From positions 1-45,108 of the forward strand of contig CALWDO010000019.1 of assembly GCA_944376715.1 (NCBI GenBank): DNA of 45,108 nucleotides. The letters are read 5' to 3'. This DNA is from an uncultured Lachnoclostridium sp. GTDB taxonomy: Bacteria > Bacillota > Clostridia > Lachnospirales > Lachnospiraceae. The notes below the pieces were generated by a model. That model was not told the origin of the DNA. It ran no database searches and saw nothing but the letters and a program-made list of their open reading frames with translations. The number at the start of each line of letters is the position of its first letter. Position 1 is the first letter of the stretch. Position numbers and translations under genes: made by a program. Shown one piece after another: positions 40,550 through 45,108 of this stretch.

Positions 40550-41501
40550 CGCAATAATCGGATATAATCTGAACGGCAATATCCCTGGCCGCGGCGCTGG
40601 TGACATCCATTCCTTCTGACTGCCCCAAATATACGCAAAAATATATGGGTTCTTCCGGTGTTTCCGCAAATCCTGTAAACCACGCATCCACGGTTATGCC
40701 GTCCGTCTTTCCCATTCCTGTCTTCCCGTAAACAGGGATGTCCGTCCCATACTCTTCCGGCAAACGCATAACTTCTTTTAATTTCTCTATTGTTTCTTCT
40801 GAATACGTACTGTTCTCTCCGAAGATCCGTTCCATGACCTCCGTTTGTTCTTTCGGAGAGATTTTAAGCGAAGACTCGATCCAAAAACCGGTCAGCGCAC
40901 GGTTGCCGTTATTCGTATTCTGTTCTCCCTTCCAGTCAGAGATATCGCAGTTCCCGTAAGCAAGCTTTTCCAGTTCTTTCTGCATTGTCTCCTGACCGAT
41001 CTCATCTATGACCTCCCGGAAATACCAGACGCAGGAAGTGCGAAACGCATCCTCAAATCCAATATCCCCGTTCCAGTCCTCGTTCCAGAATATCTCTCCG
41101 CTCCACATCCGCACAGAATTATCCGGTATGATGATCCCCTGCTCCAGGCCGATCAGAGAAGATATGATCTTGAAGGTAGAACACGGCGATCTGCGTGTCC
41201 CTGCCAGTTCGCTATTGTATACGGCATAGCGGTTTTCTGCGCGGTCGTAGATCACCGCCGCTCCGGTCAACCCGCCAAAATACGAAGACCAGTCTTCATC
41301 CGTAATTTGAGGTTCTTCTTCTTTCGTTTCCTCTTCTGATTCTTCAGTCTGCGTAATAACAGTAATCTCCTGCGGCTCTTCGGAAATATTCACCGGTTCT
41401 TCCGGCGTTTCTTCCGGTTTCGCATTCTTCCATGATGATATGATCAAAGCGAGAGTAATAACGCATACTGCCGTCCCCAGTCCAAGACAAACTTTTTTCA
41501 T
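40539..41501 (-). CDS. Class D beta-lactamase (membrane-anchored)
   Basis: 320 residues from the ATG; a TTG one codon earlier is possible. One N-terminal membrane segment (about 5-23), with no lipobox, then a very acidic linker of about 45 residues rich in Glu, then a serine class D domain. Motifs: STFK (108-111, acylated Ser and carbamylatable Lys), SCV (156-158), YGN (182-184), FWIESSLKIS with the conserved Trp-207, and KTGMG (260-264). This is the beta-lactamase pattern, unlike the SVT of BlaR1. Similar clostridial enzymes (CDD type of Clostridioides difficile) are anchored and controlled by BlaRI. Two BlaI-type operators lie at its promoter. Actual hydrolysis spectrum cannot be read from sequence. 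Confidence 0.88.
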   Translation of the reverse strand: MKKVCLGLGTAVCVITLALIISSWKNAKPEETPEEPVNISEEPQEITVITQTEESEEETKEEEPQITDEDWSSYFGGLTGAAVIYDRAENRYAVYNSELAGTRRSPCSTFKIISSLIGLEQGIIIPDNSVRMWSGEIFWNEDWNGDIGFEDAFRTSCVWYFREVIDEIGQETMQKELEKLAYGNCDISDWKGEQNTNNGNRALTGFWIESSLKISPKEQTEVMERIFGENSTYSEETIEKLKEVMRLPEEYGTDIPVYGKTGMGKTDGITVDAWFTGFAETPEEPIYFCVYLGQSEGMDVTSAAARDIAVQIISDYCENR

Positions 41502-41530
41502 CAATGTGCCCTCCTTGTTATTTCTTTTTA

Positions 41531-41542
41531 TTACAGCTGTAA
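41531..41542 (-). promoter_or_regulatory. Downstream BlaI-type operator of the class D gene
   Basis: Dyad TTACAGCTGTAA; on the plus strand its context is TATTACAGCTGTAAGATTT, the same extended motif as at blaI and blaR1. It lies about 30 bases from the second dyad, centre to centre. Confidence 0.75.
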
Positions 41543-41557
41543 GATTTTATACTCAAA

Positions 41558-41586
41558 ATATTACATATGTAATAATAAAAAGTCAA
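41558..41586 (-). promoter_or_regulatory. Promoter of the class D gene
   Basis: Minus-strand TTGACT (41581-41586), 17-base spacer, TAATAT (41558-41563). The spacer contains an operator dyad. Confidence 0.75.
41561..41572 (-). promoter_or_regulatory. Upstream BlaI-type operator of the class D gene
   Basis: Perfect dyad TTACATATGTAA between the -35 and -10 boxes, overlapping the -10 box. It is the best match to the known BlaI/MecI core. Confidence 0.8.
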
Positions 41587-41597
41587 GCTTTCGTGAA

Positions 41598-41632
41598 AAA
41601 ATACGCCAGCCCAACCGGAACTGGCGTATTTT
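41598..41632. terminator. Terminator of ftsH
   Basis: Arms AAAATACGCCAG (41598-41609) and CTGGCGTATTTT (41621-41632) with an 11-base loop. T runs lie at both ends, so it can work both ways; on the minus strand it ends ftsH just before the class D promoter. Confidence 0.85.
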
Positions 41633-41647
41633 CAGATTATATTTGGT

Positions 41648-43501
41648 TTATTCAGCAGTGTTTTCAGCGATCTTCTCCGGTTCCTGTCCCAGAATCGTCA
41701 TGAACTCTTCACCTGTAATCGTTTCCTTTTCATAAAGGTATTTCGCCAGTTCATGCAGCTTCGCCGTATGGGTCTTCAGAAGATCCATTGCCTTCTCATA
41801 CTCTTTTTTCAGCAGCTGGTTCACGCGTTCGTCCACCACTGCCGCAGTCTCCGCCGCGCATGCCAGAGAGGCGTCTCCGCCCAGATACTGGTTGCCTACA
41901 GTTTCCAGCGCCATCATACCGAATTCATCGCTCATACCGTACCGGGTGATCATGGCTCTGGCCAGTTTCGTCATCTGTTCAATATCATTGGAAGCTCCTG
42001 TGGTAATGGAGCCGAAGATCAGCTGTTCCGCAGCCCGGCCGCCTGCGTATGTAGCCAGCTTATTTTCCAGTTCCTCTTTGCTCAGCAAGTGCTGCTCCTG
42101 CGCCTCTACCTGCATGGTGTAGCCCAGCGCTCCGGAAGTACGGGGGATAATCGTGATCTTGGTAACCGGAGCCGAATGTGTCTGCAGTGCCGCCACCAGC
42201 GCATGACCGGTCTCATGATAGGCTACGATCATCTTTTCTTTATCAGACAGTACCGCATTCTTTTTCTGATACCCGGCGATTACCACCTCGATGCTCTCTT
42301 CCAGGTCCGCCTGCGTCACATAGGCTCTTCCGTTCCTCACAGCCCGAAGCGCAGCTTCGTTGACCATATTGGCCAGCTCCGCTCCGGACGCGCCTGCTGC
42401 CGCTCTCGCGATGGCATTAAAATCAATATCGTCGCCCAGCTTCACCTTCTTGGCATGTACTCTTAAGATAGCCTCTCTGCCTGCCAGATCCGGGAGTTCC
42501 ACCGGTATCCTCCGGTCAAAACGTCCCGGGCGGAGCAGTGCCGGATCCAGAGTCTCCGGACGGTTGGTCGCCGCCAGGATCACGACACCTTTGGAACTGT
42601 CAAATCCGTCCATCTCTGTCAGCAGCTGGTTCAGCGTCTGTTCCCTCTCATCGTTTCCTCCGATGCCGTTTCCGTCACGCTTCTTTCCGATGGTGTCGAT
42701 CTCATCAATAAATACGATACAAGGCGCTTTTTCATTCGCCTGTTTAAATAAGTCTCTCACTTTTGCGGCGCCCATACCCACGAACATCTCCACAAACTCA
42801 GAACCGGAGATGGAGAAAAACGGCACTTCCGCCTCGCCTGCCACTGCTTTGGCAAGGAGGGTCTTACCTGTACCGGGAGGGCCTACCAGCAATGCTCCTT
42901 TCGGCATCTTGGCTCCGATCGCCTGGTATTTGCCGGGATTATGCAGGAAATCAACGATCTCCCGCAGTGCGTCCTTCGCCTCTTCTTCTCCTGCCACATC
43001 GCTGAATTTAATGCCCGTCTCACTGGCCACGTAGATTTTGGCATTACTCTTTCCGAAAGACATGGCATTTCCAAATCCGCCGCCCATCTTCTTCATCATA
43101 TACTGGGACAACAGCTGGCCGATCAGGATGAAAATCACCAGCGGAATCACGAATGACAGAATCCCGCTCAGGATCGGCGACATCTCTTTTTCATGCACCT
43201 CTCCAAATTTACATCCGGATGCGTACAAACGGTCCACCAGTGAATTGTCCGAGTCGAAAGTAGCGGTCCGATAATATGTGGGATCATCTTCTTTGTCTGC
43301 AAAATAGATATAGTCCTGCTCTACCTGTACGACAGCCACCTCTTTTTCATCCAGCATATTCAGGAACGTGCCATAGTCCACTTCCTCCATCTGCTGCTGC
43401 AGAATGCTGGGGAAAAGAAGGGTGTTCAACAGTATCATAATCACCAAAACGATACAATAATAGAATATCAGGGGTTTTTTCGGGGGTTTTACCTGTTGCA
43501 T
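41648..43501 (-). CDS. ftsH: ATP-dependent zinc metalloprotease FtsH
   Basis: 617 residues from the ATG nine bases after AAAGGAG; upstream codons lie in the leader. Two membrane helices (about 11-30 and 111-131) flank a short external domain. The AAA domain has Walker A GPPGTGKT (207-214), Walker B FIDEID (264-269), the second region of homology around ATNRPETLDPALLRPGRFDR, and pore loop FVGMGAAKV. The protease site is HETGH (429-433). FtsH is a membrane hexamer that degrades damaged membrane and some regulatory proteins. It stands alone and is oriented away from the fructokinase gene; no hpt/tilS neighbour as in the classic FtsH locus is seen, so it may be an extra copy. Confidence 0.96.
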   Translation of the reverse strand: MQQVKPPKKPLIFYYCIVLVIMILLNTLLFPSILQQQMEEVDYGTFLNMLDEKEVAVVQVEQDYIYFADKEDDPTYYRTATFDSDNSLVDRLYASGCKFGEVHEKEMSPILSGILSFVIPLVIFILIGQLLSQYMMKKMGGGFGNAMSFGKSNAKIYVASETGIKFSDVAGEEEAKDALREIVDFLHNPGKYQAIGAKMPKGALLVGPPGTGKTLLAKAVAGEAEVPFFSISGSEFVEMFVGMGAAKVRDLFKQANEKAPCIVFIDEIDTIGKKRDGNGIGGNDEREQTLNQLLTEMDGFDSSKGVVILAATNRPETLDPALLRPGRFDRRIPVELPDLAGREAILRVHAKKVKLGDDIDFNAIARAAAGASGAELANMVNEAALRAVRNGRAYVTQADLEESIEVVIAGYQKKNAVLSDKEKMIVAYHETGHALVAALQTHSAPVTKITIIPRTSGALGYTMQVEAQEQHLLSKEELENKLATYAGGRAAEQLIFGSITTGASNDIEQMTKLARAMITRYGMSDEFGMMALETVGNQYLGGDASLACAAETAAVVDERVNQLLKKEYEKAMDLLKTHTAKLHELAKYLYEKETITGEEFMTILGQEPEKIAENTAE

Positions 43502-43534
43502 CAACTTCACTCCTTTGTAATCATATAATTGCAG

Positions 43535-43550
43535 GCGGCAAAACTGCCGC
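43535..43550 (-). other. Hairpin in the ftsH leader
   Basis: Six-pair stem GCGGCA/TGCCGC with a four-base loop, about 34 bases before the ftsH start and just outside its ribosome site. It has no T tract. It may affect translation or mRNA life, but this is only suggested by position. Confidence 0.35.
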
Positions 43551-43680
43551 TGAACATACAATATCATATATTTTGACATCTCTCAATAAATTAAATATAA
43601 ACTAAGTTCCGTTTTTTCTCTTTTCTTTTCTGCTGATTTTGGGTACAATAAAAACATCAAACAATCGGAGGCGTTTTTCT

Positions 43681-44646
43681 ATGAAGACATATGATGTGGT
43701 CGCTTTGGGCGAACTATTAATCGACTTTACACAAAATGGAATAAGTGAACAGGGGAACGGTCTTTTCGAAGCCAATCCCGGCGGTGCTCCCTGCAACGTG
43801 CTCTCCATGCTGAATAATCTGGGAAAGAAAACTTCCTTCATCGGGAAGGTAGGCAACGATCAGTTCGGCCTCACATTAAAACATTCTCTGGAGGAACTGG
43901 GAATCGGTACGGAAAATCTGCTGATGGACGATCAGGTACATACCACTCTGGCTCTGGTGCATACTTTTGAAAACGGAGACCGGGATTTCTCCTTCTACCG
44001 CAATCCGGGAGCAGATATGATGCTCCGCGCCGACGAGCTGAAGGAAGATCTGCTGCGGGACACCCGTCTTTTCCATTTCGGGACTCTCTCCATGACTCAT
44101 GAGGGCGTACGGGAAGCAACCAAAAAAGCCGTAGGGATCGCAAAAGAAGCCGGCGCGCTGATCAGTTTTGATCCCAACTTAAGAGAGCCGCTCTGGGACA
44201 CTCTCGACAATGCAAAAGAGCAGGTTCGCTGGGGTCTGGGACAGTGTGACGTACTGAAGATCTCTGATAATGAAATTCAGTGGCTGACCGGCGAAAAAGA
44301 TTTCACGAAAGGCGTAGCCAAAATCCGTGAAGAATTTCCGATCCCGCTGATCCTGGTATCCATGGGAGGCGATGGAAGCCGGGCATACTATCAGGACAGG
44401 TATGTAGAAGCAGCTCCATTCCTTCAGAAGAATACCATCGAAACCACCGGCGCCGGAGATACTTTCTGTGCCTGTGTTATCAATTACGTGCTGGATCACG
44501 GACTGGAGAGACTGACAGACGGTCAGTTAAAGGAGATGCTCACCTTCGCCAACGCCGCCGCATCTATCATTACAACACGCAAAGGCGCTCTGCGCGTCAT
44601 GCCCACGAAGCAGGAAGTGCTGGATTTTCTCACCGCACATTCATAA
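43681..44646 (+). CDS. scrK: PfkB-family fructokinase
   Basis: 321 residues from the ATG nine bases after GGAGG. Ribokinase-like fold. VVALGELLIDFT at the start, NPGGAPCNVLSMLNNLG (about 32-48) with the GG lid motif, FDPNLREPLW (about 163-172), KISDNEIQWLTG and the second PfkB signature TTGAGDTFCACVINYV (catalytic Asp about 262) are typical of Gram-positive fructokinases. It phosphorylates fructose at O-6 using ATP. No sucrose transporter or hydrolase is adjacent, so other small sugars cannot be excluded. Confidence 0.88.
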   Translation: MKTYDVVALGELLIDFTQNGISEQGNGLFEANPGGAPCNVLSMLNNLGKKTSFIGKVGNDQFGLTLKHSLEELGIGTENLLMDDQVHTTLALVHTFENGDRDFSFYRNPGADMMLRADELKEDLLRDTRLFHFGTLSMTHEGVREATKKAVGIAKEAGALISFDPNLREPLWDTLDNAKEQVRWGLGQCDVLKISDNEIQWLTGEKDFTKGVAKIREEFPIPLILVSMGGDGSRAYYQDRYVEAAPFLQKNTIETTGAGDTFCACVINYVLDHGLERLTDGQLKEMLTFANAAASIITTRKGALRVMPTKQEVLDFLTAHS

Positions 44647-44711
44647 TACTGCCGGTTATTCCGGAGAGTATGAAATACTGCCCCGTCATTTTATTTTCAG
44701 GAGGGATCTAT

Positions 44712-45017
44712 ATGGATTTCATAGACAGAATCAACGAATTTGCCCGGACGGCCGCTGACAAAACCGGCGAAGTCATCGACACCGCCCGGCTGAAAGCCCA
44801 GATTATGAACGATACCAAGTCCATCAAGGAGCTGGAGGCAAAGATCGGCGAACATTATTACAAAAAATTCGCTGCCGGAGAAAATGTGGATGAAGCAGTT
44901 ATGGAATACTGCACTGCCATCTCCGTCCACAAGCAGAGCATTAAAGAAAAAGAAGCAGCCCTGAACACAGAGCGAGCAGCGTCCAGCGACTTTGCGGATG
45001 AGGATCCATTCGCGTAA
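44712..45017 (+). CDS. Small coiled-coil protein, function unknown
   Basis: 101 residues, start fixed by AGGAGG seven bases upstream. The sequence is mostly charged helix: an N-terminal MDFIDRINEFARTAADKTGEVIDTARLKAQI, then heptad-like IKELEAKIGEHYYKKF and HKQSIKEKEAAL, with no signal peptide or membrane segment and an acidic tail SDFADEDPFA. Similar small proteins occur in Clostridia, some with an added zinc ribbon, but I know of no function. It lies 65 bases after the fructokinase gene and may share its transcript; a hairpin follows. Confidence 0.75.
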   Translation: MDFIDRINEFARTAADKTGEVIDTARLKAQIMNDTKSIKELEAKIGEHYYKKFAAGENVDEAVMEYCTAISVHKQSIKEKEAALNTERAASSDFADEDPFA

Positions 45018-45033
45018 TCTTCCACACATTTGA

Positions 45034-45085
45034 GGGTGTCCCAAAAGTCACGAAGTGACTGAAAGGACACCCGACTATAAAAAAA
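45034..45085 (+). terminator. Nested hairpin after the last gene
   Basis: Outer arms GGGTGTCC (45034-45041) and GGACACCC (45065-45072) enclose an inner stem AGTCAC/GTGACT (45046-45051, 45055-45060). An A-rich run, ACTATAAAAAAAGG, follows instead of a T tract, so terminator function on the plus strand is doubtful. The outer arms also resemble the terminal repeats of some insertion sequences. Window ends soon after, so neither reading can be settled. Confidence 0.4.
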
Positions 45086-45108
45086 GGAGAACGGTTACCA
45101 CGCCGTTC

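Noticed and set aside
43681-44646. Fructokinase and ftsH as a functional pair
   Set aside because: They are divergent with separate signals; no shared regulatory motif was seen.

Overview
The window looks like a chromosomal segment of an anaerobic gut-type Firmicute of the class Clostridia, most likely Lachnospiraceae. The reasons are strong AGGAGG-type ribosome binding sites, frequent GTG/TTG starts, an anaerobic-type (CbiD/CbiG) cobalamin pathway, a clostridial class D beta-lactamase/BlaR1/BlaI set, and the style of the housekeeping proteins. This placement is inferred from sequence character, not from a database search.

Left part (1-15115): mostly single genes or short units. In order these are the 5' end of asd, argH, a formate/nitrite-type channel, a tRNA-Thr(CGT) with promoter and terminator, a small zinc-ribbon protein, a two-gene lipoprotein unit (an M15 peptidase followed by a frameshifted lipoprotein pseudogene), a flavodoxin-like reductase, a PD-(D/E)XK transposase-like nuclease with a glutamine-rich heptad tail, glgA, an ABC-F ATPase, an alanine/glycine:cation symporter, an orphan PTS EIIB beside galE, a radical SAM protein, and an AI-2E/PerM-type membrane protein.

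Middle (15120-35980): one very long, tightly packed minus-strand unit of 21 genes with many 1-25 base overlaps. It starts at a sigma-A-like promoter followed by a cobalamin riboswitch. It encodes nearly the complete anaerobic adenosylcobalamin route: cbiL, cbiF, hemA, cbiH, a hemC-cobA-hemD triple fusion, cobD, cbiP, cbiC, a GNAT protein, cobT, cbiD, cbiG, a cobK-cbiE-cbiT triple fusion, cbiA, cobU, cobS, a second short cobU-like gene, cobC, cbiB, cobO, and finally truA. The operon carries its own glutamyl-tRNA reductase and uroporphyrinogen-III enzymes, so it can feed the corrin ring from the first committed tetrapyrrole step. No hemL, hemB, precorrin-2 dehydrogenase, cobaltochelatase or cobalt transporter lies in the window.

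Right part (36017-45108): an XRE-type membrane-anchored regulator, then a beta-lactam response locus. It consists of blaI (+), blaR1 (+) and a class D beta-lactamase (-), with four matching BlaI-type dyads (core TTAC-n4-GTAA) at three promoters. A minus-strand AAA ATPase of the DUF4143 type sits exactly between blaI and blaR1, and blaR1 has its own near-copy of the blaI promoter/operator. ftsH, a PfkB fructokinase and a small coiled-coil protein close the window.

The features most worth a second look are the bla locus (operator set, duplicated promoter, ATPase insertion, phased repeats) and the architecture of the B12 operon (two triple fusions, a second degenerate CobU, an embedded GNAT). 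I see no CRISPR array, no complete insertion sequence and no prophage.
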